Of a DNA stretch of 64,000 nucleotides, positions 40,405 to 49,573 are shown one piece after another. A program made the position numbers and the translations under genes. Below the pieces are notes generated by a model. That model searched no databases. It was not told where the DNA came from and saw only the letters and a program-made list of their open reading frames with translations. The stretch is from an uncultured Lachnospiraceae bacterium (lineage in GTDB: Bacteria; Bacillota; Clostridia; Lachnospirales; Lachnospiraceae). Where the stretch lies: the NCBI GenBank assembly GCA_910586205.1, contig CAJUGD010000001.1, positions 179,697 to 243,696 on the forward strand, given 5' to 3'. Position 1 is the stretch's first letter; the number at the start of each line of letters is the position of its first letter.

Positions 40405-42222
40405 GTGAAACAACAGACTTTCAGAGGTACCGGGATTCTGCTTTTAGCATTGCTTTTGGTGGCAATGCTGTGGTTTACCCAGGCGCTGCAGGGCGGAGGC
40501 CAGCAGCGGCTGACTCATCAGACCTTTTTACAGGTTCTGGACAATGCGGAGATTTCCGAGGCTGTTATCAATCAAAATGAGCAGGCGCCTACCGGAGAAG
40601 TGATTCTTTTAATCGGTGATCAGGAATATACGGTCTATGTGTCAGATGTTAATGAGGCCAGAAGACTTTTGGAGAACCGGGACATTGATTATCTGATGAA
40701 CAACGTGCCTCAAGGTAATTATTGGCTCAGCGTGATTCTTCCGGTAGGGATTTCCGTGGTTATGGCAGTAGTTTTGATTGTCATGATGAACATGCGGGCC
40801 AGTGCCAGCGGAGGAACCAATTCCAGAATGATGAATTTTGGAAAGAGCCGTGCCAGAATGACCCACAGCAGCCGGGTGAACTTTAAAAATGTGGCAGGGC
40901 TGCAGGAAGAAAAGGAGGATTTGGAGGAGATGGTAGATTTCCTTCGAAATCCCCATAAGTATACCAGTGTGGGAGCGCGGATTCCCAAGGGGGTTATTCT
41001 GGTGGGGCCTCCCGGAACCGGTAAGACTTTGCTTGCAAAGGCAGTGGCAGGAGAGGCAGGAGTGCCGTTTTTTAGTATTTCCGGCTCTGATTTTGTGGAG
41101 ATGTTTGTCGGCGTGGGAGCTTCCCGGGTGAGAGATCTGTTTGAGGATGCCAAGAAAAATGCCCCCTGCATTGTGTTTATTGATGAGATCGACGCAGTGG
41201 CCAGGCGCAGAGGCACCGGCATGGGAGGCGGACATGATGAGCGGGAACAGACCTTGAACCAGCTTTTGGTAGAGATGGATGGTTTTGGCGTCAATGAAGG
41301 GATTATTGTTATGGCGGCCACAAACCGGGTGGATATTCTGGATCCGGCTATTTTAAGGCCAGGTCGTTTTGATCGGAAGGTAGCGGTAGGCCGTCCGGAT
41401 GTAAAGGGGCGGGAGGAGATCTTAAAGGTTCATTCAAGTGAGAAGCCTTTGGCAGAGGATGTGGATTTGGCGCGGGTGGCCAGGACTACTTCGGGCTTTA
41501 CAGGCGCGGACTTAGAGAATCTGATGAATGAGGCGGCTATTCATGCAGCCAAGACCAATCACTCATATATCCGTCAGGTTGACATTGATAAGTCTTTTGT
41601 GAAGGTGGGAATCGGCGCAGAGAAGAAAAGCCGGGTTATTTCAGACAAAGAAAAGCGGATTACAGCCTATCACGAAGCAGGGCATGCCATTTTGTTCCAC
41701 GTGCTTCCGGATGTGGGGCCGGTTCATACGGTTTCTATTATTCCTACAGGAATCGGCGCAGCAGGCTATACCATGCCTTTGCCGGCAGAGGATGAGATGT
41801 TCAATACCAAAGGAAAAATGATGCAGAATATTATGGTTTCCTTAGGAGGAAGGATTGCAGAGGAGATTGTATTTGAGGATGTGACAACCGGGGCCTCTCA
41901 GGATATTAAGCAGGCCAGTAAGATTGCACGTGCCATGGTGACGAAATATGGTATGTCAGAATCCGTGGGTATGATTAATTATGACAGCGATGAGGATGAG
42001 GTATTTATCGGTCGGGATTTGGCGCATGCCAGAAGCTACGGCGAGGGTGTGGCTGGTGTGATTGATGCGGAGGTAAAGAGGATTATTGATGAATGCTATC
42101 AAAAGGCGCAGAATATTATCCGGCAGCACAGGCTGATCTTAGATAAGTGCTGTGAACTGCTGATCGAGAAAGAAAAGATTGGGCAGAAGGAGTTTGAGGC
42201 GCTGTTTGAAGCAGAAATGTAA
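40405..42222 (+). CDS. ftsH: ATP-dependent zinc metalloprotease FtsH
   Basis: A 605-residue membrane-bound AAA+ protease degrading misfolded membrane and regulatory proteins. There are two membrane segments (about 9-24 and 112-132), Walker A GPPGTGKT at 201-208, Walker B CIVFIDEIDAV, the second region of homology (MAATNRVDILDPAILRPGRFDR) and the zinc motif HEAGH at 423-427. The GTG at 40405 is preferred because GGAGG lies 9 bp upstream; GTG 40387 would put the ribosome site inside the gene. A terminator follows at 42415. Confidence 0.95.
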   Translation: MKQQTFRGTGILLLALLLVAMLWFTQALQGGGQQRLTHQTFLQVLDNAEISEAVINQNEQAPTGEVILLIGDQEYTVYVSDVNEARRLLENRDIDYLMNNVPQGNYWLSVILPVGISVVMAVVLIVMMNMRASASGGTNSRMMNFGKSRARMTHSSRVNFKNVAGLQEEKEDLEEMVDFLRNPHKYTSVGARIPKGVILVGPPGTGKTLLAKAVAGEAGVPFFSISGSDFVEMFVGVGASRVRDLFEDAKKNAPCIVFIDEIDAVARRRGTGMGGGHDEREQTLNQLLVEMDGFGVNEGIIVMAATNRVDILDPAILRPGRFDRKVAVGRPDVKGREEILKVHSSEKPLAEDVDLARVARTTSGFTGADLENLMNEAAIHAAKTNHSYIRQVDIDKSFVKVGIGAEKKSRVISDKEKRITAYHEAGHAILFHVLPDVGPVHTVSIIPTGIGAAGYTMPLPAEDEMFNTKGKMMQNIMVSLGGRIAEEIVFEDVTTGASQDIKQASKIARAMVTKYGMSESVGMINYDSDEDEVFIGRDLAHARSYGEGVAGVIDAEVKRIIDECYQKAQNIIRQHRLILDKCCELLIEKEKIGQKEFEALFEAEM

Positions 42223-42414
42223 AAAGTTGTGAAAAAGAGACATGGATTTTGTGAAGATGGGAAATGAAAGGCGTGAATATGCACAGAAAAGCATCGAAAA
42301 AAAGCAAAAGTTTGTGCAGACTTATTCTGTGACTTATGCTATCATAATACATGTAACCCCCCAATACATTATATAGTTTTTGCTACACCCCATAAGAAAC
42401 GAAATACCTTCTCC

Positions 42415-42458
42415 TGAAAGAGCCGACTACCCCGTCGGCTCTTTCACTTTGTGTTTTT
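42415..42458 (+). terminator. Terminator after ftsH
   Basis: TGAAAGAGCCGAC (42415-42427) is perfectly complementary to GTCGGCTCTTTCA (42434-42446), six-base loop, followed by CTTTGTGTTTTT. It lies about 190 bp beyond ftsH. The stretch between ftsH and the stem (42223-42414) shows no gene I can support. Confidence 0.8.
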
Positions 42459-42511
42459 ATGAGAAATTGTGTATGGCAATAGGTGTTTTTTGAAAAAAAT
42501 GAAGAAATTAG

Positions 42512-42540
42512 TTGTATCTTGAATGGGAATCAGATAAAAT
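42512..42540 (+). promoter_or_regulatory. Promoter of amylase gene
   Basis: TTGTAT (42512-42517), 17-bp spacer, TAAAAT (42535-42540), predicting a leader of about 50 bases before the ATG at 42598. Confidence 0.55.
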
Positions 42541-42597
42541 AGGAGTGTTAATACATTTTTAACAGAAGGAATTAAAACGAGAGGATATATTGGAACT

Positions 42598-44679
42598 ATG
42601 AGGGATGAACAGAACAGGGAATTGAACCGGAGGGCATTGTTTGCAGATGAGACTTCTGATTATCGCAGACCGGAGGAAGCAGATGAGGGGGATCGGGTTC
42701 TGCTTCGGTTCAGGACAGCAAAAGACAATGTAGACGCCGTTTTTTATATAGAAGAAGAAAGAAAACTGGTGGCCAGGATGGTAAAAACTTCCTCGGACAA
42801 GCTGTTTGATTATTATGAATATGTGATTGTAGCGGGAAAGAAGCCAAGGCGGTATTACTTTAAGGTAATAAGGAACGAGGAGGTCTGTTATTTTAACCGC
42901 ATGGGATCCTGCGGAGAGCATGAGGATCATTATGCGTTCTGCATTACACCCGGATTCCATACGCCTAAGTGGGCCAAAGGGGCAGTGATGTATCAGATTT
43001 TTGTGGATCGCTTCTGCCGGGGAGATCATCACAATGATGTGCAGTCTCGTGAGTATGTTTATATAGGAGAACCAGTCCAAAGAATTGAGAACTGGGAACA
43101 GAATCCGTCTGCCATGGATGTACGATGCTTTTACGGCGGGGATCTTAAGGGAGTATGGGATAAACTGGATTATCTTCAGGATTTGGGCGTGGAGGTGATT
43201 TATTTTAATCCTTTATTTGTTTCACCCTCCAACCATAAGTATGACACTCAGGATTATGATCACATTGATCCGCATCTTGGCGTTATTGTAAAAGATGGAG
43301 GAGAGCTGGTGTCAGAGAATGCTTCTGACAATGAACGGGCTACCTGCTATCAGATACGCACTGCGTCCATGGAAAACCTTGAGGCAAGTGATGCCTTTTT
43401 TGCCAGGTTTATGGAGGAAGTTCATAGACGCGGAATGAAGGTAATCATAGACGGGGTATTTAATCACTGCGGTTCTTTTAATAAATGGCTGGACAGAGAG
43501 CTGATCTATGCCCGTCAGGGAATGTATGAGCCAGGCGCCTATGAGTCAGAGGATAGCCCCTACCGCACCTTTTTCAAGTTTTATCAGGAGGATGCATGGC
43601 CCTATAACCATCATTACGATGGGTGGTGGGGACATGATACTCTGCCTAAGCTGAACTACGAGGAATCCCCCAAGCTTTATGAATACATTATGGCCATTGC
43701 CCGCAAGTGGGTGTCTCCTCCATACAATGTGGATGGATGGCGATTGGATGTGGCGGCAGATTTAGGGCACAGCAGCGAGTTTAACCACAAGTTCTGGCAT
43801 GATTTCCGGGAAAATGTAAAGGCAGCCAATCCAAATGCGGTAATTTTAGCGGAGCATTACGGAGATCCCAAGAGCTGGCTGATGGGGGATCAGTGGGACT
43901 CTGTTATGAATTATGATGCGTTTATGGAGCCGCTTACCTGGTTTTTGACAGGAATGGAAAAGCACAGCGACGAGTATAATGGGGATCTGTATGGGGATGG
44001 AGAGAATTTCTTCAGAGCCATGTCTTATCATATGAGCCGGATGCAGACCCCTTCTTTGATGGTGGCTATGAATCAGCTTTCCAACCATGATCACAGCCGG
44101 TTCCTTACCCGCACAAACCAAGTTGTGGGAAGGATTGGATCCTTAGGAGCGGAAAAGGCAAATGAGGGAGTAAAAAAAGGTGTGCTGCGGGAAGCCGTGA
44201 TGATTCAGATGACCTGGCCGGGAGCGCCGACCTTGTATTATGGCGATGAGGCCGGACTGTGCGGTTGGACAGACCCGGATAACAGACGGACCTATCCCTG
44301 GGGAAAGGAAGATTATGAATTGATTGAATATCACCGTTATATGATTACACTTCATAAAAATCTTCCTGCTTTACGGTATGGATCTTTAAAACAGCTTTTG
44401 GCAGACTGGCAGTTGATTGCCTATGGACGGATGTATAAGACAAACCAGTGTGTAGTGGTGATCAATAACGGAGAAAGCGGACGGTATGCGGAGATTCCGG
44501 TGTGGGAACTGGGTGTCTGTGACGGGCAGGTGATGTACCGCCTTATGTTAAGCTATGGAGATGGATATAATGCGGGGATTGAAGGCTATGAGGTGAAAGA
44601 TGGGAAGCTTGCCCTGGATCTGCCGGGATACTCGGCAATGTTGTTTTCCATAGGAGCCGGGGCTTTAGAGGTGAAATGA
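42598..44679 (+). CDS. GH13 alpha-amylase/neopullulanase
   Basis: A 693-residue alpha-glucan hydrolase. An N-terminal beta-sandwich (about 30-115) precedes the barrel, which carries VIIDGVFNHCG, the nucleophile VDGWRLDVAADLG, the acid/base VILAEHYGDP, and the stabilising Asp in LSNHDHSRF, so all three catalytic residues are present. The pattern and length resemble GH13_20 neopullulanase or cyclomaltodextrinase. There is no signal peptide, so it acts inside the cell on imported or stored alpha-glucans. It is monocistronic, between its own promoter and a hairpin shared with the convergent gene. Confidence 0.92.
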   Translation: MRDEQNRELNRRALFADETSDYRRPEEADEGDRVLLRFRTAKDNVDAVFYIEEERKLVARMVKTSSDKLFDYYEYVIVAGKKPRRYYFKVIRNEEVCYFNRMGSCGEHEDHYAFCITPGFHTPKWAKGAVMYQIFVDRFCRGDHHNDVQSREYVYIGEPVQRIENWEQNPSAMDVRCFYGGDLKGVWDKLDYLQDLGVEVIYFNPLFVSPSNHKYDTQDYDHIDPHLGVIVKDGGELVSENASDNERATCYQIRTASMENLEASDAFFARFMEEVHRRGMKVIIDGVFNHCGSFNKWLDRELIYARQGMYEPGAYESEDSPYRTFFKFYQEDAWPYNHHYDGWWGHDTLPKLNYEESPKLYEYIMAIARKWVSPPYNVDGWRLDVAADLGHSSEFNHKFWHDFRENVKAANPNAVILAEHYGDPKSWLMGDQWDSVMNYDAFMEPLTWFLTGMEKHSDEYNGDLYGDGENFFRAMSYHMSRMQTPSLMVAMNQLSNHDHSRFLTRTNQVVGRIGSLGAEKANEGVKKGVLREAVMIQMTWPGAPTLYYGDEAGLCGWTDPDNRRTYPWGKEDYELIEYHRYMITLHKNLPALRYGSLKQLLADWQLIAYGRMYKTNQCVVVINNGESGRYAEIPVWELGVCDGQVMYRLMLSYGDGYNAGIEGYEVKDGKLALDLPGYSAMLFSIGAGALEVK

Positions 44680-44695
44680 AGGCGACATAAAATCA

Positions 44696-44717
44696 GGCAG
44701 GCGCATCTGCGCCTGCC
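44696..44717. terminator. GC-rich hairpin between convergent genes
   Basis: GGCAGGCGC (44696-44704) pairs with GCGCCTGCC (44709-44717) around ATCT. T-richness is low on both sides, so termination strength is uncertain. Confidence 0.5.
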
Positions 44718-44780
44718 GTATCAGCATTTGAACGGATGCAGGGTTGCTATGATAAGCTTTAAACTGCCTGAAATAACGGT

Positions 44781-46157
44781 TTACTGCTGGATAATACCAC
44801 TGGTATTCACGGTCCAGATCTTGTCGTTAGCATCCTTAATATCCTTAAAGCCTTTTCCAAGCTCTGGCTTTTCGTCAGATTTGGAGGAAGAAGATGCTTT
44901 CTGGATGGTTCCGGAGGCATTAACCAGATAGTAGACGCCATCTAACTCAACCGGGGCATAACGCAGATCCCGTTCTGCGTCCAGACGCAGACCTTGGCGG
45001 TATACATTGTTATCGCGGACACCATGGAAGCCCTGTCCTTTGTTGCCGCCGTCAGTCAGGAAGAACCAGGTCTGGTTTTCATCTAAGTCCTCATCATAGA
45101 TAACCTGTTTGCCGGTTTTCATCACGCCGTTCTCATCAAAATAGTAGTTGACAGTACGGCCATCCTCTGTTGTCACAAGCTGAAGTCCCGTTACCATCTC
45201 GCCTCTTGTGTTAAATCCATAGCGTTTGGAGTTGATATTAAAGGTCTGGATTCCCGTGGAGGCATGGTAAGGGCTTCCTTTTTTAAAGTAGAAGGTAAAG
45301 AGCTCAGCTTCCTCACTGATGCCGGGCGCTCCTTCGATTCTGTGCCAGCCTTCTGCACGCTTACCGTCCTCTCCATAATACTGGAAGTCTCCTACAGACA
45401 AAGGAGCGGCCGGCTTTTCATCTTCTGACGCATTGGACTCGGTAGCTGCTTCGGAAGTATTCTGCATGGCGGGAAGCTTGTACCATCCGGTCTGCATAAT
45501 ACCGTTTTCAAAGGTATAGTAATTTCCGTCGATCTTACGGTCGATCTGGTTGATTACCATTCTTCCCTTGTTGTCGAAATAGTGCCAGATCATATCCTGA
45601 TCAATGGAGTCGTCTTCGTTTTCAAGCTGAACCCATCCGGTTTTCATCACTCCGTCGCCTTCTTCACCTAAATAGTAGGTGTAGCCGTCAAGCTCCAGCT
45701 TTCCGGTCTGCATAAGTCCTTCTTCGTTAAAGTAATAGGATTTATTATTAATGGTCTGCCACTCGGAAACAGCGTATTTGCCGTCGTTTCCAAAGTAATA
45801 CCAGCTATCTTCTGTATCGTCGTCGCTCCAGCCGTCATTGTCAGCCTGAATCCATGTGTTGTACACACGTTTGCCGTTTTCATCTACATAGTACTCGTCG
45901 ATCATGGCCGAGCGGGCAATAAAGCCGTCTTCATCCAGATAATACCAGTCGTTGTCTTTTTTCTTCCAGGTATCTGTCAGGGGATATCCGTCAGAGTCCA
46001 GATAACGAAGGTTTTCATCCTCCATAACCCATCCGGCTTTAGATGCTGCAAAAGCAATGCCGGATGATTCTGAGGCTGAATGGAACAGGCTAGGGGTTAC
46101 TGCAGTCATTACTGCCGCAGCGGATAATACAGCCAGAAATTGTGATTGTTTTTTCAT
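44781..46157 (-). CDS. Secreted cell-wall-binding repeat protein
   Basis: A 458-residue exported protein. The signal peptide (about 1-37) ends at GIAFAAS. The remainder is built of about 15-20 choline-binding-type repeats, with units such as WYYLDEDGF, WYYFGNDGKYAVSEW, SYYFNEEGLMQTG and YYFDENGVMKTG. An acidic Ser/Glu insert lies at about 250-275. No catalytic domain is attached, so it is probably a structural or adhesive surface protein held by wall polymers. AAAGGAGAG lies before the ATG at 46157; an in-frame start at 46229 would place the signal peptide internally. The 412-bp gap to the next gene holds hairpins. Confidence 0.85.
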   Translation of the reverse strand: MKKQSQFLAVLSAAAVMTAVTPSLFHSASESSGIAFAASKAGWVMEDENLRYLDSDGYPLTDTWKKKDNDWYYLDEDGFIARSAMIDEYYVDENGKRVYNTWIQADNDGWSDDDTEDSWYYFGNDGKYAVSEWQTINNKSYYFNEEGLMQTGKLELDGYTYYLGEEGDGVMKTGWVQLENEDDSIDQDMIWHYFDNKGRMVINQIDRKIDGNYYTFENGIMQTGWYKLPAMQNTSEAATESNASEDEKPAAPLSVGDFQYYGEDGKRAEGWHRIEGAPGISEEAELFTFYFKKGSPYHASTGIQTFNINSKRYGFNTRGEMVTGLQLVTTEDGRTVNYYFDENGVMKTGKQVIYDEDLDENQTWFFLTDGGNKGQGFHGVRDNNVYRQGLRLDAERDLRYAPVELDGVYYLVNASGTIQKASSSSKSDEKPELGKGFKDIKDANDKIWTVNTSGIIQQ

Positions 46158-46325
46158 AAATATAATTCTCTCCTTTTTAATATGCGGGGACTTGTCTGTC
46201 CCGATGTTGTTTGGTGGCCGAAAATCCATATTTGCATTACTCTGCGATTATAGCCGATTCTTTTTATTTTGAAAAGTGAAGGTTGCTGGCAGAGTTGGAA
46301 GCTGGTGGGGAAGGGGGCGTTCCTA

Positions 46326-46449
46326 TTCACAGGTGTCCTGTGAACGTAACCGCATATGCCCATTTAAAATCGCCTGCGGCGATGGGGCATATGCTTTGAC
46401 CTCTGTAACGGTACTGCCCATGGCTAATCAGCGGAGTGATTAGCCATGG
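46326..46449. repeat. Array of three hairpins in 412-bp gene-free gap
   Basis: Three inverted repeats follow each other: TTCACAGG/CCTGTGAA (46326-46344); GCATATGCCC/GGGCATATGC (46352-46394) enclosing ATCGCC/GGCGAT; and the perfect 13-bp CCATGGCTAATCA/TGATTAGCCATGG (46418-46449). GTGAAC-GTAAC and GTGAAC-AATAAC flanks relate it to the repeat at 8759. The rest of 46158-46569 shows no gene. Confidence 0.6.
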
Positions 46450-46569
46450 TGTGAACAATAACAGGGCGCTCTTGAATGCACATTAAGATTTTGGGGAGTA
46501 GGATTTTTTCTTAGAATATGGTATAATCGAAAGAAAACCTCCCCTCCGGGAAGGAAAGGAGTTTCCATT

Positions 46570-48618
46570 ATGAAGATAAAGGTGTCCAATTATATTGCAC
46601 AGAAGCTGGTAGAGGCAGGGATCAGCCAGGTGTTTACGGTCACAGGCGGCGGGGCTATGCATCTTAATGATGCCCTGGGCCATCAGCCGGGGCTTCATTC
46701 CTTGTATCAGCACCATGAGCAGGCTTGTGCCATGGCGGCAGAGGCATATGCCCGGATTCATAATAAAATCGGTGTGCTGTGTGTGACTACAGGCCCCGGC
46801 GGGACCAATGCCATTACCGGTGTGGTGGGGGGATGGCTGGACTCCATTCCTATGCTGATCTTGTCAGGACAGGTCAGATATGATACGACGGCCCGCTGGT
46901 CAGGGGTAGGAATCCGCGCCATGGGAGATCAGGAGTTTGACATTGTAAAGGCAGTGGACTGTATGACCAAATACAGTGAGATGGTAGTGGATCCTCTGCG
47001 TATCCGGTATTGCCTGGAAAAAGCATTGTATTTGGCATATTCCGGAAGGCCGGGACCCTGCTGGCTGGATATTCCTTTGGATGTGCAGGGCGCTTATGTG
47101 GATACGGAGCATTTGGCAGGCTTTGACGCGGCGGATTACGAGGCCGGAGGAAGCGGTTGGGCAGTACATGCTGTGGGAGTGGATCACACCTTTGGTACGC
47201 CGGTGGTGGCTGGCTGCCCGAAGGACAGCTTAAAGGCAGCCGTACTGGCAGGGAGCCGGGGGGAAAGGCCCCTGACCGTGGAGGAGCCGCCTCATGCCAT
47301 TAAGGAGGACTATGCAGGAGAGGGGGAGCGCCGGCAGAAGCTGCCACATCCGGTGTCAGAGGATACGGCAAGACAGATTATTGAAAAAATCAGACAAGCC
47401 GAAAGGCCGGTTCTCAATGCAGGCAACGGGATTCGGATTGCCGGGGCTCATGAGGCATTTATGAAGGTGGCAGAGCGTCTGGGGATTCCGGTGGTGACTG
47501 GGTGGAACAGCCAGGATTGTATATGGGATGCTCATCCTTTGTATGTGGGACGGGCCGGAAATATGGGGGACAGGCCCGGGAATTTTGCTGTTCAGAACAG
47601 TGACCTGGTCTTTTCGGTGGGAAGCCGTTTGAGCATTCGCCAGGTGGGGTATAATTATGAGACATGGGCAAGAGAGGCTTACGTAATATTCAGCGATGTG
47701 GATCAAGAGGAATTAAAAAAGCCCAGTGTACATGCAGACATGCGGATCCATGCGGATGCAGGCAATCTTCTGGAAACCATGTTAAAGGTGCTGGAAAAAG
47801 AATATACGGAAGGAAAGCCCGTATTCGACGGAGGGAAGGGGCTTTCCGGCATGAGCTGGAATGAGACTTGCCGGATGTGGAAAGAACGGTATCCGGTGAT
47901 CCGGCCGGAGCATTTAAAGCCGGACGGGGAAAAGGCAGCGAATGTCTATGGCTTTATAAAGGAACTGAGCAGCCGGCTTAAAGAGGGGCAGATCACTGTG
48001 GTGGGAAATGGTTCTGCCTGTGTGGCGGGCGGACACTCTTATATCATAAAAAAGGGACAGCGATTTATCAGCAATTCGGCTATTGCCGCCATGGGGTATG
48101 ATTTGCCGGCAGCCATTGGAGCCTGGGCAGCAGCTAAGGAGGAAATTATTCTTTTGACAGGGGATGGGAGCATTCAGATGAACCTGCAGGAGCTTCAGAC
48201 CATCCTTCATCATAAAATGCCCATTAAGATTTTTCTGATTAACAATGGAGGATACCACTCGATTCGCCAGACCCAGAGGAATTTCTTTGGAGAGCCTTTG
48301 GTGGGAATTGGGATTGACAGCCATGATCTAAGCTTTCCGGATATGGAAAAACTGGCCGGGGCATATGGACTGCCTTACACGGCTGCTTATCATAATGAAG
48401 AATTGGCAGATGCCGTTGAGAGGACTCTGGCACTTACAGGGCCTGCTATCTGCGAGGCATTTGTGACCATGGACCAGAATTTTGAACCCAAGTCCTCGGC
48501 AAAGCGTTTATCGGACGGAACCATGATTTCCCCGCCCCTAGAGGATCTTTCGCCCTTCCTGCCAGAAGATGAGATGGATGAGATGATGATTATTCCAAGG
48601 ATTAAGGGAACGGAGTGA
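46570..48618 (+). CDS. Thiamine-diphosphate-dependent enzyme, acetolactate-synthase-like
   Basis: A 682-residue ThDP enzyme with the three usual domains. The N-terminal pyrimidine domain has QHHEQACAMAAEAYAR (catalytic Glu) and TTGPGGTNAITGV; the middle domain includes an insertion around 190-255; the C-terminal domain has GDGSIQMNLQELQTI...NN, the cofactor-binding motif. It is longer than acetolactate synthase (about 560). Its place at the head of a sugar/polysaccharide operon, 8 bp before an epimerase, recalls YerE-type enzymes that attach a two-carbon unit to a keto sugar. That role is inference. GGAAAGGAG precedes the ATG. Confidence 0.85.
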   Translation: MKIKVSNYIAQKLVEAGISQVFTVTGGGAMHLNDALGHQPGLHSLYQHHEQACAMAAEAYARIHNKIGVLCVTTGPGGTNAITGVVGGWLDSIPMLILSGQVRYDTTARWSGVGIRAMGDQEFDIVKAVDCMTKYSEMVVDPLRIRYCLEKALYLAYSGRPGPCWLDIPLDVQGAYVDTEHLAGFDAADYEAGGSGWAVHAVGVDHTFGTPVVAGCPKDSLKAAVLAGSRGERPLTVEEPPHAIKEDYAGEGERRQKLPHPVSEDTARQIIEKIRQAERPVLNAGNGIRIAGAHEAFMKVAERLGIPVVTGWNSQDCIWDAHPLYVGRAGNMGDRPGNFAVQNSDLVFSVGSRLSIRQVGYNYETWAREAYVIFSDVDQEELKKPSVHADMRIHADAGNLLETMLKVLEKEYTEGKPVFDGGKGLSGMSWNETCRMWKERYPVIRPEHLKPDGEKAANVYGFIKELSSRLKEGQITVVGNGSACVAGGHSYIIKKGQRFISNSAIAAMGYDLPAAIGAWAAAKEEIILLTGDGSIQMNLQELQTILHHKMPIKIFLINNGGYHSIRQTQRNFFGEPLVGIGIDSHDLSFPDMEKLAGAYGLPYTAAYHNEELADAVERTLALTGPAICEAFVTMDQNFEPKSSAKRLSDGTMISPPLEDLSPFLPEDEMDEMMIIPRIKGTE

Positions 48619-48625
48619 TGACAGG

Positions 48626-49573
48626 ATGAAGGTAGTCGTGACAGGCGCCACCAGCTTTATCGGCGCAGTGACCATCCGGCAGCTTCTGCTGAAGGGACAT
48701 CAGGTACAGGCAGTAGTACGGCCAGGTTCAAAAAGGCTTAAGAATTTAAAGGATCATGTGCCGCAGGCTCTTGGCCTGCAGATCCAGGTGACAGAGCTGG
48801 AGATGGAGCAGATTGAAGATATTCAAAATCAGGGGGATGCTTATGCGGATGCCTGGATTCATACCTGCTGGGAGGGGGCAGGGAGTGACAACCGGACCTT
48901 GCGGGATGTGCAGCAGTCTAATGTGGAAAGCTCTTTGAGGGCTGTAAGGGCAGCCTTTGGGCTGGGCTGCAGGCGTTTTCTCTTTACAGGATCTCAGGCA
49001 GAGTATGGGATCTGCGACAAGCTTATTACAGAGGACATGCCATGCAGTCCGGTATCTGAGTATGGAAAGGCCAAAAGGGCTTTTGCCGTGCAGGCAGAGG
49101 AGCTTTGCACAAAACTTTCCCTGGATTACATCCATGGAAGGATCTTCAGCGTATATGGGCCGGGAGATCATCCGTGGTCTTTGGTGCAGTCCTGTCTTAA
49201 GACCTGGAGCAAGGGAGGAGAGATGAGGCTGGGAGAGTGTACCCAGTGGTGGAATTTTCTTTATATAGAAGATGCGGCGTCTGCTCTTATCAGTCTGCTG
49301 GAAAAAGGGGAGGCAGGAACCTATAACGTGGCTGGCCGTGATACGCGGCGCCTGCGGGAATTTGTGGAGGAAATGTACCGCCTTTGCGGCAGTAAGGGAA
49401 GCTATGTTTACGGCACCAGGCCCCAGAATGCAGAGGGGCAGGCAAACCTTCTTCCTGATATTACAAAGCTTTGTACACACACAGGCTGGGAGCCGAAAAC
49501 GCCATTTGCGGAGGGAATCTATGAAACATTGTATTCTTTGCCGGAAGCAGATTCCGGAAAAACCCATATTTAA
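48626..49573 (+). CDS. NAD-dependent epimerase/dehydratase (first copy)
   Basis: A 315-residue short-chain dehydrogenase/reductase of extended type. The nucleotide loop is GATSFIG, and the catalytic Tyr-Lys pair appears as EYGKAK after the GSQAEYG serine block; SVYGPGDHPWS follows. It probably oxidises, reduces or epimerises an NDP-sugar. It shares many motifs with the protein at 50729, so the two are paralogues around the methyltransferase gene. The start is 8 bp after the ThDP gene and the end overlaps the methyltransferase by 53 bp. Confidence 0.87.
   Translation: MKVVVTGATSFIGAVTIRQLLLKGHQVQAVVRPGSKRLKNLKDHVPQALGLQIQVTELEMEQIEDIQNQGDAYADAWIHTCWEGAGSDNRTLRDVQQSNVESSLRAVRAAFGLGCRRFLFTGSQAEYGICDKLITEDMPCSPVSEYGKAKRAFAVQAEELCTKLSLDYIHGRIFSVYGPGDHPWSLVQSCLKTWSKGGEMRLGECTQWWNFLYIEDAASALISLLEKGEAGTYNVAGRDTRRLREFVEEMYRLCGSKGSYVYGTRPQNAEGQANLLPDITKLCTHTGWEPKTPFAEGIYETLYSLPEADSGKTHI

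Noticed and set aside
42242..42376. 44-codon ORF after ftsH
   Set aside because: It has no convincing ribosome site, lies in a gap before the terminator and shows no recognisable protein character.
46158..46569. Hairpin array as a CRISPR
   Set aside because: The palindromes differ from each other in sequence and there are no regular repeats and spacers and no cas genes.
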